Below are positions 11,640 through 23,700 of a stretch of 64,000 bases of DNA, in pieces. The DNA comes from Branchinecta lynchi (taxonomy: Eukaryota; Arthropoda; Branchiopoda; Anostraca; Branchinectidae): positions 20,255,869-20,319,868 of the forward strand of contig JAKZAP010000009.1 of assembly GCA_023053575.1 (NCBI GenBank), in the 5' to 3' direction. The notes below the pieces were generated by a model. It worked only from the letters and a program-made list of their open reading frames with translations. It was not told where the DNA came from and did no database searches. The position numbers and the translations under genes are program-made. Numbering within the stretch: position 1 is the stretch's first letter; every line of letters starts with the position of its first letter.

Positions 11640-13640
11640 TATTTTGTGGAGCTCAAAACTCGTGAACCAGTGCAAGTATCAAGTTCAAACTTGGTACACT
11701 TGCGGGTATGCGGGCTAGTTGTGCCTTTTGGGGGTCCCACCCCCACCCGGTTAAGGGGCAAATGGATCCAGATTGCCCGGTGAATAATGTTCATAACTTG
11801 ACCAGACCTGGGCATAGGACGATAAAACTCCTTGTACTATCGTAGGGCTGGGAAATTACTTTCAAAGTTTCACCTCCCCCACCGACCCCGTTCAAAGGCA
11901 ACTGGGCCCAGATTGCCCAGGAGTAAAGCTCGTTATCCGTGACAGGAATCAAAAGACATCAAGTTGAAACTTGATAGATTTGTGAGCATTGGGGTGTCTT
12001 TTTGGGATCCCAAAACGTAAGTGGAGGGATACCTATGACATCGCAAAAGTTGTCCGTCTGTCCGTCCGTCCGTCCGTCTGTAAGCACGATAACTCTCGAA
12101 GGGAATGAGATATTTTGATGAAACTTGGTGTGAGGATTCGTTGGGTCGTCGGACCAGTCAAGTTCGTAGATGGGCTTTGTAGGCCTACATTTAGGGGTGG
12201 GGGAGGTGGTTCAAATTAAGGGGCAAATAAAATATTTTGAAACAGCTAATGTGATAGCCGATTATGGGATAAGAAGACATGCTGACCACGATGGTGAAAA
12301 CTATTTTGTCATCTATTTGTGAAAACTATTTTATCATTTTTTGTGAAAACTATTTTATCATCATCGGACGAGTAGTTCGACCGGAATCCAGCCAAAACCA
12401 GAAAGTTTGTTAAAAGTAAAAGTTTTATTTGAGGTTGATTAGGTGTTCGATTTAGGGGTAGGAAAACATGCTGAAGACGAAGGTGAAAACCATTTTCTCG
12501 ACGGACAAGTAGTTCGCCCGGAATCCGGCCGAAACCGGAAAGTTTGTTAAAATTATAAGTTTTATTTTGAGTTGATTAGATGTTCGATTTAAGGCTAGAA
12601 GACATGTTGAACACTTATGTGAAAACAATTTTCTACCCGGACATGTAGTTCGCCCGGAATCCGGCGAAAACCGGAAATTTGGTTAAACTTAAAAGTTTAA
12701 TCTGAAGTTGATTTATTGTTTGATTTATGGGTAAAAAGACATGCCGAACACGATGGTGAAAATCATTTTCTCGCTGGACAACAAGTTCGCCCGGAATCCG
12801 GCCAAAACCGCAAAATTTTTTAAAAGCAAAAGTTCGATTAGATGACAGTAAGAAGAGAGACTGAATCGGTTTATGACAATGGTTTTTTACCCGGACATAT
12901 AATTATTCCGGAATCCGGTTGTAATCGGTAATCGGTAATTTTTAAGTCAAACTCTTATTCAAAGTTGATTAAATGTTCTTTACAGGGATAAGGAGATACG
13001 CTGGTTTTGTTTTTGTATTTTTTTTTTTGCTGGACTAGTAGTTCGCTCGGAAATCGGCAGGAAGTCTCGGTCAGTATCGTCAAAATAGATATGGCTTATA
13101 GAGGTTTATCTGAACTTGATTTTCTCTGATGATTAGCCCGTCCAAGACTGGATCTGGCGAAGACAAGACTCGATTGTCTGAATCAAATATTAGATTTTTG
13201 GGATCCCATCGACACCTTTGGTCTTGTTGATTTTTGCTGGCCTCAAACCACACCCCTACTTAGTTCATGAGCAAGCAATTGGGCTCAGAATGCCCGTTTT
13301 TTATGTTTTTAACTTTACAAAAACTGGAGATAGCGATGAAATTCCTTTGTGCTTTTGGATCATCGGGTTGGGAATATCAATGTGGAGTTGAAACACTCCC
13401 CCCCCCCCCCCCGCCGTTGATGGACAAGTGGGCCCAACTTGCCCAAGGGTCAATTTTTTGACCCGTGACTGGAATCAAACTTTAAGCTGGTATAGTCGAG
13501 GATATTTAGGTTTTAGATATGCAATTTGATGGGTCCGACCCCCCCCCCCCACCCCACCCTCCTGTTCATGGATAACTGGGCCCAGACTTACCGTGAGTTA
13601 AGTTCGTCTATGAACTGTCTCAATTGGATATATACCTATA
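11640..13640 (+). repeat. composite tandem repeat family H
   Basis: The core from about 12000 to 13150 repeats a unit of roughly 125 bp built on AGTAGTTCGCCCGGAATCCGG, GAAAGTTTGTTAAAAGTA and TTTTCTCG, bounded by GGGATCCCAAAACGTAAG at the left and GGGATCCCATCGACACC at the right. The flanks (11680-11960 and 13270-13590) carry their own units containing ACTGGGCCCAGATTGCCC and C-runs. Related copies are at 20845-21560 and 32760-33660. Non-coding. Confidence 0.8.
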
Positions 13641-13923
13641 GATGCGAATTTTGGAGTAACAGCAACAAATAAAACCACGCGGTGTACTTTAATCCTTAAA
13701 GTTTCACAGAAAAGGGCTACAGTACCGCAGTCTCGTTGCCCATCCCTTATTCCTTTAAATAGACTTCAAGACCCGATGAAAATGCGTTACTTTTTTACTC
13801 CGCTATTCACGAATAACCTGATTTCAGATAGTAGAATTTTCCTCGTCGGATTTCTTGTACCTCTATACGCTCCTACCTGACTGTACGCTTGACGAAAACG
13901 TTTGACAAAAACAATCAACAAAA

Positions 13924-14102
13924 ATGGCAGATTCTAGCATGGAAAATGAAACAGACTTGGATACAGACGAAAGTGGCGAAGAAGCATTGGGTATTCGCCC
14001 GTATATGTTTGAGCCGCAGTGTTCTGCAAGCTCACCAGATGATGGTTCAGATTCTGTCCCAGAGTCTGATGGTGAACCAGAGAGAGGTCCAGTCAGTACT
14101 TG
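13924..14102 (+). CDS. P2X7-like gene, coding exon 1
   Basis: The start codon has context AAAAATGG. The exon ends at the donor TTG/GTATGT with two bases of the Trp-60 codon. It is rich in Asp, Glu and Ser. Confidence 0.85.
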
Positions 14103-16906
14103 GTATGTTCCTTTCTTGACAGTAGGAATGCTTGGGTGTCTTGTCTTGTCTCAGCTGTCCCCTCTTGTCCTGTCTTGCTCTGCTCTTGTCTTGTCCATCT
14201 GGACTTTCAGTTATTTTTGGTATAGCAGAAGTTAAACCAAAGAGATCTGGATCTCATTCTGTGTTCTGATTGTTTCTAATTGATTTTCTGATTAGTAGTT
14301 CTGTGCCTTCTGTTTTGAAGTGTTTGCTGAGAATTTACCCAGAAATTTGTCATTATTCCTTTTCCTGACGTCAGTTAATTGTGATGGTTTGGTTGCCTGC
14401 TGCTGCGGTGTTGGCTGTTGGTGCTGGTTGACTGCTTCAGAATTTTTTTTTTTTATAGAAATTGTTTTTTGTTTATTTTCAGCAATCTACTAAAAAATGT
14501 TTGGAAGTGTTTGCCGAGAATTTACCAAGAAATTTCCTGACGTCAGTTGATTGTGATGGTTGGTTTGACTGCTGTCCCTATCACTGTTTATAAATGTTAA
14601 TGAGTCTGGCACCTTGCTTCTGTCTGCGTATAGATCGGAATATATGTTCTGTAACATTAATATAATTGAATTTCTATAATTATTTTGTGCCGTCACAGGC
14701 CTAACATAACAGACTGAACGAGTTTCCCCCAGGCAAATCTATCATTTGTCTGATCACAATCACTTCAACAGTTTTACCCAGATTTTGCAATCACGATTAC
14801 CTTCCTCAGTAGTACTTTTTCTTCGTACAGTATAGTAAGAATGGTGTTGGGCCAAATCCTTTTTTCCCTTCTTTTGTTTTTCCTTTCGCATTTCTACCTT
14901 TCTGCTGCACATTTTGACCTTTTCTTTCAGTGTGCAATAATGGTTCTACCTTGCTCCAACTATTTATATTAGGGTATGTTGTGTTTTTTAGGTGCTCCTG
15001 TGGCCACTGCCAACTATGGCCAACCAGGGAAGAGAACCGCTGCTGTCATGAGTTCGCCAAGGCGAAGAAATTTATGCTAGAGTTCCCTTCTGAATCTGAA
15101 ATCAGATGTGTCACAGAGCATCATGGGTTCAAGACTGCCTGCTTAGAACCCTTTGTTCTACGTGTTGCGCACAGCCAGTACCAGACTGAAGAAGGGGCCT
15201 GTGGTTTGCCGAATGAAAATGAGTAAGTGCTTATGTACCTTTTCTCTACCTATTTAAATTAATAATTTACTGTATCGAAGATATATAATAATGATATTAT
15301 ACTGCAAAAACAATAAGGGCACAAAGCATTACAAAGTTCTTTTGAAACATGCTTTTATACTCAGGATTGGTCCTGTCTCAAAAGGTTTTGTCAATCTCTC
15401 TTGCATCCCCTTTGGCACCCTGCGGCATCTTGTGTTATGCAACATGCATTTTCCAATTTTGATTGATGCAGTTGAAGTGTATATTTTTTTCGGCCAAGTG
15501 ACATATAGTAATCGCAATTTCTGTCTCTGTTGGTTGGTCCGGGTTTTGCTAGTTTTGGCACTTCCACATATGCTAGGACGGGGAAACTTGGCAGGCATAT
15601 CAGGGACCCCAAATGATTAAGTTGGAAATGGTCACTTCCCCAGTCCAAAGCATCGTGGGGGGAGTGAAGTAATGGGGAATCCAGATTCTTAAGGTTTTTT
15701 AACTTTTGAACGGGTAATTGGATCTTAATGAATCTTGATATTTGGAAACACATCGTCTCTCAGACGAGCCACTTCAAATCCAACTTGGTCTTGTGACTTT
15801 GGAGGGAGTTGGAGGGGGGAGCCAGAAATCTTGGGTAACGCTTAGAGTGGAGGGATCGAGATGAGACTTGTTGGGATGAATAAGCACAAGTCCTAGACAC
15901 ATCATTGACATAACCGGAGCGGATTCGGGCACTGTGGGGGGGGGGTCTGGTGATCCAGCGAGTTCAGTACTTCATGATCTAATAAGATGATGAAAATTGG
16001 AAGGAATATCAGGGACCCGATAGACCTACTTGAGGATAGTGGTTTGTACGATCTGAACATCGTGTGGGGGGATTGGAGGGATAGGGAATCCAGAATCTAG
16101 TTGCATTTATAACTTTTGAAGAGGCGATTGGATTTGAATGAAACAACTTGGCAAGTGGAAAGAGCTGTTGTCTCAGATGTTCCATGTCAAGTCTGGACCG
16201 GATCCGATACTTGGAGGGTGGGTTGGAAGTGGGCACCAGAATTTTGGCATCCGAACAGGATCCGACCAAGGTGGGAGGAGGATGAAATGGGAACCGGAGA
16301 TTTGCAGATATGCTTGTTCCAATTCGAGTCGAAGTAGATGGACGGGAAGAAGAGATGTTAGTTTGTGTTTGAGTCGTATTTGGCCACATACGTCCCAGGA
16401 ATGTTGCAGCTCACATAGCGGTTAAAGAGTGAAGTTATTGGAATGATCTTGGAAAGTAGACAGATTGTCTGCCTCAGACGACATGTTTTAGGGTCTGGAC
16501 CGGATCCGAGCACGGTGGGGAGGGATATCAGAATTCCTGGAAAAATGCTCAGATTCACTTTCTCGCTTCTCACACTTGTAACAAGTGCCATATGAGCTCG
16601 TAGCTCTTGTTTGATTTGGTGAAAGACGTAAGATTAGGAAGATCCAGTTACATTTTTTTTCTCAAAATATCAAGTACTTACACAATCTGTGACTGTTGTG
16701 TAGTTTCCCATGATCAGTTATTGTCATTACATCAGATTTTCTTGTTTAGGATGTTCAGATATGTTGCCTACAGACAGTTCATCAGACTCACTTGTAAATT
16801 CCTGGGACGACACATCAGAGTCCCCCTTCCATCTTGTGTTTATGCTGCCGTTCGGGAGAAATACCCAGATTCAAGTCACCAGTACACTGGTTTCCTATTC
16901 AGATAG
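13924..16906 (+). CDS. P2X7-receptor-type cysteine-rich intracellular domain protein (3 exons, 188 aa)
   Basis: Spliced reading 13924-14102, 14992-15222 and 16750-16906 gives 189 codons including stop. The phases agree at both junctions (TG/G makes W60, GA/G makes E). The first 59 residues are acidic and include LGIRPYMFEP, a type of opening seen in animal proteins of this family. From residue 60 come WCSCGHC, a Cys-Cys pair, CVTEHHGF, CLEPFVL, then YRQFIRLTCKFLG and the ending YTGFLFR. These match the zinc-binding cytoplasmic domain at the C terminus of P2X7 receptors, here alone without the two-transmembrane channel. Family knowledge: stand-alone copies are common in invertebrates and their function is poorly known, so no role is assigned. 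The stop codon is followed at once by GTAAGTG, a perfect splice donor, so an intron may lie in the 3' untranslated region. Intron 2 carries a family G repeat. The neighbouring THAP/DDE gene converges on it. Confidence 0.88.
14992..15222 (+). CDS. P2X7-like gene, coding exon 2
   Basis: The acceptor is GTTTTTTAG/GTGC and the donor GA/GTAAGT. It carries most of the zinc-binding cysteines (WCSCGHC, CC, CVTEH, CLEPF). Confidence 0.9.
15485..16612 (+). repeat. family G repeat inside intron 2 of the P2X7-like gene
   Basis: It starts with CGGCCAAGTGACATATAGTA and ends AGCTCGTAGCTCTTGTTT, with repeated GGATCCGA and GGGACCCGA-type units and several G-runs. It shares the orientation of the gene. The open frames in it on both strands are repeat-derived. 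Confidence 0.75.
16750..16906 (+). CDS. P2X7-like gene, coding exon 3
   Basis: The acceptor is CTTGTTTAG/GATG. It encodes the conserved end of the domain, with RHIRVPLPSCV, and stops with TAG at 16904-16906, flush with a GTAAGT donor. Confidence 0.9.
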
Positions 16907-17624
16907 GTAAGTGTATGGCTATTGCTATTTTAACTTGCAAACTGTTTCTTACAACTGAGTAACAAACAACTCTGTAAACGCTTTTGCAGCAACCATAGAT
17001 GAGTTAGACACCTGAGTCAAAACTTAGCATGGCATGCAGTTCAGATACTTCTACAGCTTCGCATACCAACCTATCTGCTCTTGAGCCGCCTTTAATAAGT
17101 ACTTTTGTAGCCATCGTTGTACCTGGTGTACCAAGTCCTGGGTGTAAGTGCTCACCATCTCTTATTTCCTTCAAGCAGTAGATCCTAACATCTAGCACAG
17201 CGCTGCTGGGCCGTATCAGTACCCTAGAAAGAGATAAAAGGCTTGTTCTAGGTGGTCCGGCAGTGCTGGGAATTGTTCTTGAGCTGGAGCTCTGGAAGTT
17301 GCCATTGACATGGGGCCCCCAGTATGTAAATGACCCCATCTGTTTTTGCTTTGGAGGCCGTAGATCCCTTGAACTGAAATTGGCCATTCCTGGTTGTTAT
17401 CAAACAAACCTGAAAAGAGATTAAACGCTGGCCCTGAGAAGAACCATTGGCATTCGTTTCTAAAGGTTGTGTTTGTGATCAATTTGTGGGCCCTTAAAAG
17501 GGCCCTTGGTTATTGATGATGGTGATACAGCTTTTTGCTCTTTCTTTATCTTGACACTTGCTACACATATCTGACTTGGCTGGTGTGTGGGTCAATATAT
17601 GTCTCTTTATCTCCAGTTTTTGTT

Positions 17625-17773
17625 TTAGTAACGGGAAACTTTCATCTTCACAAGTTCTGCGATTGGGACCCTATTCCTGTCCATGGGCGGTGGCGTCTCT
17701 AGGATCATTTGGGACCCTCCTGGATTGGCGATTGCAAGCTCCAGTACCAGCTTGCGGAAATCATCTGCATATC
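17625..17773 (-). CDS. THAP/DDE gene, exon 9 (C terminus)
   Basis: The acceptor is TAATCCAAAG/GA. It encodes YADDFRKLVLELA and TPPPMDRNRVPIAEL and ends MKVSRY with TAA at 17625-17627. ATTAAA on the minus strand near 17091 is a possible poly(A) signal. Confidence 0.82.
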
Positions 17774-20700
17774 CTTTGGATTAGAAGAAAATTAATTGTA
17801 TTACCTGTGGAGTACGTCGGATATAGCTTTGCTAAGAAAAGCAATACAATCATAGTGCAAGTTATTCAACCTATCAAGAGGCTTCCAGTGGTGTAGCTAC
17901 TAGCGGTACCTTGTAGCCTACAAGTGAATTTGAAGAATGGGAATTATCTGTTGAGTACATCAGAGATAGTTTTGCTAAGAAAGTGATGCAGTCATAGTGC
18001 AAGTGACTCAACCTACAAAAAGGCTTCCAGTGGTTGCTACTACTGATACCCTGTAGCCTACTAGTGAATTAGAAGGATGGGTGAAAGAATAATGACTACA
18101 ACCCTTATGATGATTGTGAGAAATGTGTACCACCAGGAAAAACCTGACCTGGAAACTGGGAATAAAAACTGACTGGAAATATTTGATGGGTGAGTTTGCA
18201 GATTGCAATGGCTTGCTTTCGGGTCAAGAATACTTCATGGCAGGGTGTGCACCGGTTAGTATTCTGTTCTGGCCTTTGGTTTTATCGCACTTTGACCTTA
18301 CTTTTGCTAATGTGGGGCCTTTGTGTTCTAATTTTCTTTGCTGCCTGTAATAACAGCTAAAACTAGTAAAGACTGTATCTTTAAGCTACTTTTGGAAGGT
18401 GGATGGGACTTTAGCTGCAGTAGCGCGTGGAGCTCCACCATCTGCTTTCGAGCACTTTGACCTTACTTATGCTAATGTGGGGCCTTTGTGTTCTGATTTT
18501 CTTTGCTGCCTGTAATAACAGCTAAAACTAGTAAAGACTGTATCTTTAAGCTACTTACGGAACGTGGATGGGACTTTGGCTGCAGTAGCGCGTGGAGCTC
18601 CACCATCTGCTTTCGAGTAGTACCGACGGAATTTGAGATTTCCATCAGAGTCGACTTGTTGATCCTTCTGGCAGTTTTCATTATGGTGAAGGACGGCCAT
18701 GATGATCCTGTGATGTAAATATTTGAAAGTTTTTATGGCTGGGCCTACCAGGAGTCAGCAGTCTTTGATTTGTGGGTGTTCTTTTGTTGGACTGTTTCCG
18801 GAAAAGGTGGATTTTTCAGGGTGCAGAAATATGAGTCTTCTTCCACAAGCTGTAATTCACAGCTGCGCAACTGGTAGTCGGGTGTTTTAACATACAAAAT
18901 TCTTCGATATGTGGGTTATATGATGGTTGGATTCGTCTGCTTTTGCTGGCCAACTAAAAATAAAATAACCAAGACGAAATGTTTGAGAGAAGGATAAAAG
19001 AAACGAAATTGAATAGCATACCTGCCGTTCATTCCTTGGTATGAGTAGCCGTTGTCTTTGCTTGCAAAGGTGTTCAGGTTCGAATGGTAGGATTCGAACC
19101 CCGATGTGTTGCCTCCTATCCTCGAGAGCATACTGACTGCAGAGATCGTCCTCTTGCCTAGGGCCAATTTCTCCAGCTCAACAGCAGGAAGAGTGTGGGG
19201 CTGAATGTACTTCGTCTTTAGAGGACCATGGATGCACTTAGGGTATGCAGGGTTTGGATGTCTGTGAATTCCCTGGACATGGTTGACCATACTTTGGAAC
19301 TTAGCCACAACCTCTTCCTGACTGCTTGAAGACTTGGCACACCAGTAAATGTGATTGACCGTTGCTCTGGAGAAAAAGGATATATTTTTGTTGCTTAAAG
19401 CACACCTCACAGTATCTACTGTTTATGGTCCACAGTGTCAGAAGTTTCAGAACAGACAACACAAGGGTGCGCGCACTTGGGATATAATCCGGTGTGTTTG
19501 AAAACGTTATGCGCGACAAGCATTGCCAAGAAGAGCCGGAAAAACGCCAAAATGCATCTGCTGAATTTCCGGCATCATGGCGACAAATAAAAAAGTCAGC
19601 AGATGTTCTTTTGTTTTGTTTTTTCTCTTTTTCTCATTGCATGTTATGCATAACATTTCATGAATAACGTTTTCAAGCGCAACAGATAACATCCCAAGTG
19701 CTGACTTTTATGCAGTGTCTGTCAAAACAGCGCATCCTTGTGTTGTCATATGAAACTTCTGACAGTGCAGTATTCGAAACTATTTGAGTATTGTACAACT
19801 AAGATCTGTTTTTAATAAATTATCGGCGGCCTTGGCTGTTTGAAGCTTTTCCCAGGCCTATTGACTTCTAGCAAAATCTCGGCAAAATTCAGACAACCGG
19901 TTTCGCGCATCAATAGTATTAGACGCCCACACTTGTCGGGGATCATAATGCGCATGGAAACTGGTGAATTGTGGCAAGTTCAAAGATTAGTAAGGTGTCT
20001 TTAGCGTGTTCAGAAATAGATTCTATGAAATTTGGATTTTGGGTTTAAGAACCTATAAATGCTATTATGGAAGTGGGTTTGTTTCGACATTATAGCTACA
20101 ATGGGTCCTTTAACGTAAGTTTCCCATCATTTCGCTGATTCTGTTCTGTTGTCTTGTTCCCTCATCAGTAGGTTAGGATGGTGAAACGATTTCGAACTTT
20201 GACTAACTGGCAGTTAAAGAGTCTTACCTCTGCCAATCCTTCAGCTTTGCGCACCCCTTCTTCATCGCCACTTTGCCGAATTTCTTTTTCCAATTTTTCG
20301 TGAAGTGCCACACGTCTAGGGTATGCGGGATATGGTACATTTCTTCTCTCATATACTTCAAGATTCCTAAATGCTGGTCGGTGTTTATTTCAGCTACTGG
20401 AATCTGGTTTGCAAGTATAGTTGTAAGGCAACGGACAAACCCTAACTTTTCCATCGCCTGCGATGATGAAACTTCGGTTTTCTGAAAAATTAAGACAAAA
20501 CGTTGTCAGAGAGGATAGTTGTTCTAGTATGTTGCGTTGACTTGTTACCCAGAGATCTGTATAACTACTGGACGACGACTGTCTTACTGTCTGTGATCAT
20601 TCCACCTGGCCTATGTGCTATTGCTGTCATTCTTCCAAATTCGCTTGTCTGACGGGAGTATTTTCATCCATGGGTGGGATGCCTTGATATGTTCTTTGTC

Positions 20701-23700
20701 TGAACTTACTGAACATCGGGAGGGCATGACGGTATTAGGCCTTGATATGTTCTTTGTCTGAACTTACTGAACATCGGGAGGGCATGACGGTATTAGGCGC
20801 TCTCGTTGAACTCCAGGCAGTGTGCGATAGGCAGTGTACGCGTTTTCTGGGATCCCAAAACATAAGTGGAGGGACACCTATGGCTTCGCAAAAATTGTCC
20901 GTCTGTGAGCACGATAACTCTCGAAGGAAATGAGATATTCTGATAAAACTTGGTGTGAGGGTTCTTTCGGTCAAGTGGTAGGTCGAGTTCGTAGCCGGGC
21001 TCTGCAGCGCTACATTTAGAAGTGGGGGAGGGGTCTCAAGTTAAGGAGCGAACAAAATATTTTTTAAGAGCTAACGAGAAGGTCGATTTAGGGCTAAGGC
21101 GACATGCTGAACACGTATATGATATCATTTTCTCGCCGGATAAGTAGTTCGCCCGAAATCCGGCCAAAACCGGAAAGTTTGTTGAAAGTACAAGTGGTAC
21201 TTGAACTTGATTAGATGTCCGATTTTGATAAGAAGACATGCTGAAAATTTATATGACAATCATTTTCTCGTTTCGAAAGTAGTTCGCCCGGAATCCGGCC
21301 AGAACTTGAAAATTTGTTAAAAGTAAAAGTTATATCTGAACTTGATTGAGGTTAGGTTTATGGGTAAGAAGATATGCTGAATCCTTATATGACAATCATT
21401 TTCTACCCGGACATATAGTTCGCACGGAATCAGGTGGAAACCGGGCAATAAGTTAAAGTTTTATCTGAAGTTGATTAGAGGTTCGATAATAGGGTAAGCA
21501 GATGTGCTGAATTCATTTTTGAGCTTTGTGTTTTTGCCGAACAAGTAGTTCGGATCGCATCGAAACCTTTCGTCTTGTTGTCTTGTGAGACCTATCGAGT
21601 TTGTCAGTTCTGGTTAGTCAACAGACGGCAAGACTGGGGCGACGCCTTATAGCTAAAAACATATATATCCACTATCTCACCTGAATGAGAGCAAACTCCA
21701 CTATCTTTGATGTTGCCATGTCCATGAACGTTTCTGTCAGGAACATAGCGCTGTGACCGGCACTGTCGTGCCTACCGTCCCCCAGGATCACCCTTCCCTC
21801 TCCCTCTGCGCGAAGTGCCTCGATGATTTTGGCCTGCTCCTCTCTCCACATTCGTTCGGCAGCTGGGAGGAGGTACTTTTGCTGGTGGTAATAAAATGTC
21901 CTGGAGGAGTAGACTGCACATCCTGACTGACCCAGCAAGCGGACAACTTTTTCGGGGCTGCTCCCTGTGCTTAGGATCGCCGACGATAGCGCAATGTCCG
22001 CTTCTAAAATTTGAGGGCCAACCTTCTCTTGGCTGCTCCACGTCCTAGAGAAATAATGTACACTGATTGTCACTGTCTCACCGTGTTCCGAGCTCACTGA
22101 TGCCAAAAGTTAGAATATTACTGTGTGGTAGACATCCGGCCCTCCCTTGTCCCCCTCCCTTCTCCACACTCGAATTGTGAAACCACAACCTTTAAAAAGA
22201 AAACCGAGTGACGAACTCCAGCTACTTTGTTTCGGTGGCGCAGGGGTTCTGAACTTCACTTCCTCCGTGAGAGTATTTATCCACCTGTAAATAACTAATT
22301 ATACTTGGAAGCTACAACATCAGTAGGCTGCTGGCGGATGTTTAGGCGAAAGTCGTTCTTAAAACTGGGCACACTCTGACATAATTTTTCGGTTGCCTGC
22401 GAAAACTCCCCTGGCGATACGGGTCTCGCTGTGTCGTCTCAACATTTTGTATTCGATTCTACCAGCGCAAGGACGTTCTCATTATTATCCGTGCTTTCTA
22501 GTACTCAGTGAAGCTTCTCAAATTGGGAAAATGGCTTTGCTTTCTTACCAGTCGCTGCATAGGCCGGAACAAAGGAAGTCGATGGAAGCAGACGTTCCTG
22601 TCGTCGAAATGCGATTGACGCTTGCTGGGGCAGCTTTGCATTTGCCACAGGGCAACCCACCCATGAAATTAGCCAGCTTTCTTATATCCACGATGGCAAA
22701 TTTGCGGTCTGTGTTCGGCTCCTCATCTGCTTGTTCACTGTGTGTTGAAGAAAATTTGTCAACAAACTAGTCTAGCTGGTAAAATTTATAAAAACCTGAT
22801 TAAAAATATGCCAACTACAGTATACCCTGCAGCCGGTGATCGCACTTCTGGCTTCAGATTTTTGTACTCATTCAGCCCAACCTCGCTGCGAATCATATTT
22901 GATTGTGCAAAGTGTATATGAAAGCTGAATTTTATAGAGCTATATTTTGGCCCTTCTTGGCAAGTGTCAGCTTCATGTTCAATTAGAATGAACGACCACA
23001 ACAGGAAGAATAGATCTAATAAATTCAGCTGCCCTATCCATTTTATACTTTCAAATGGTAGATATTTTACTAAAGATAGTCCTTCAGCCCAAGATGACTA
23101 CGGATCAAATTTGACGATGCAAAACGGATAAGTCAGATACATTTTATTCGAGCTATATTTCGGCCCTTCTTGGCAAGGGTCTTCTTCAGGCTCAGGCCGC
23201 CCAAGCTGGAAAATGAACTTCTACACGACTGCTGTTTTTGCTGTTAGATTGGGTCGTCGAAAGGGTAGAGATTCTTCTGCATTTTGATTTTGGAGTCACC
23301 TGTCTCTCTACTGTGGTTACAGATAGTCCTTCAGCCCAAGCTGACTACGAATCATATTTGACGATACAAAACGGATAAATCAGGTACATTTTATCCGAGC
23401 TATATTTCGGCCCTTCTTGGCAAGGGTCCTCTTCAGGTTCAAGAACTTCATCCCATCTTGCTCATTTTCAAGCTTGAACCTGAAGAGGACCCTCGCCAAG
23501 AACAGCCGAAATATAGCTCGAATAAAATGTAGCTGACTTATCCGTTTTGCATCGTCGAATATTTTACTTTATACTATCCAGTCTGCCACAAACCCTTTTC
23601 CCAGGTATTAGGTCATGTAAGCAAATAAAATAGTGAAGATTTTAGTTCTACATGCTACTTGGCTGACCTTTCACTGCTTTCTTCCTGATCCTGCCACCCA

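Noticed and set aside
17004..17482. Two overlapping minus-strand frames first considered as transposase C-terminal exons
   Set aside because: Their phases do not fit exon 7, while exons 8 and 9 upstream do and reach a stop. This stretch is more likely 3' UTR or intergenic DNA.
19078..19108. A tRNA-like B box on the minus strand (GGTTCGAATCC)
   Set aside because: It lies inside THAP/DDE exon 7, where it encodes the conserved GFESY stretch around the catalytic Glu. There is no matching A box or cloverleaf.
22393..22770. 125-codon plus-strand open frame
   Set aside because: The minus strand here is THAP/DDE exon 4 with CGKC and a strong donor; the plus frame shows no domain.
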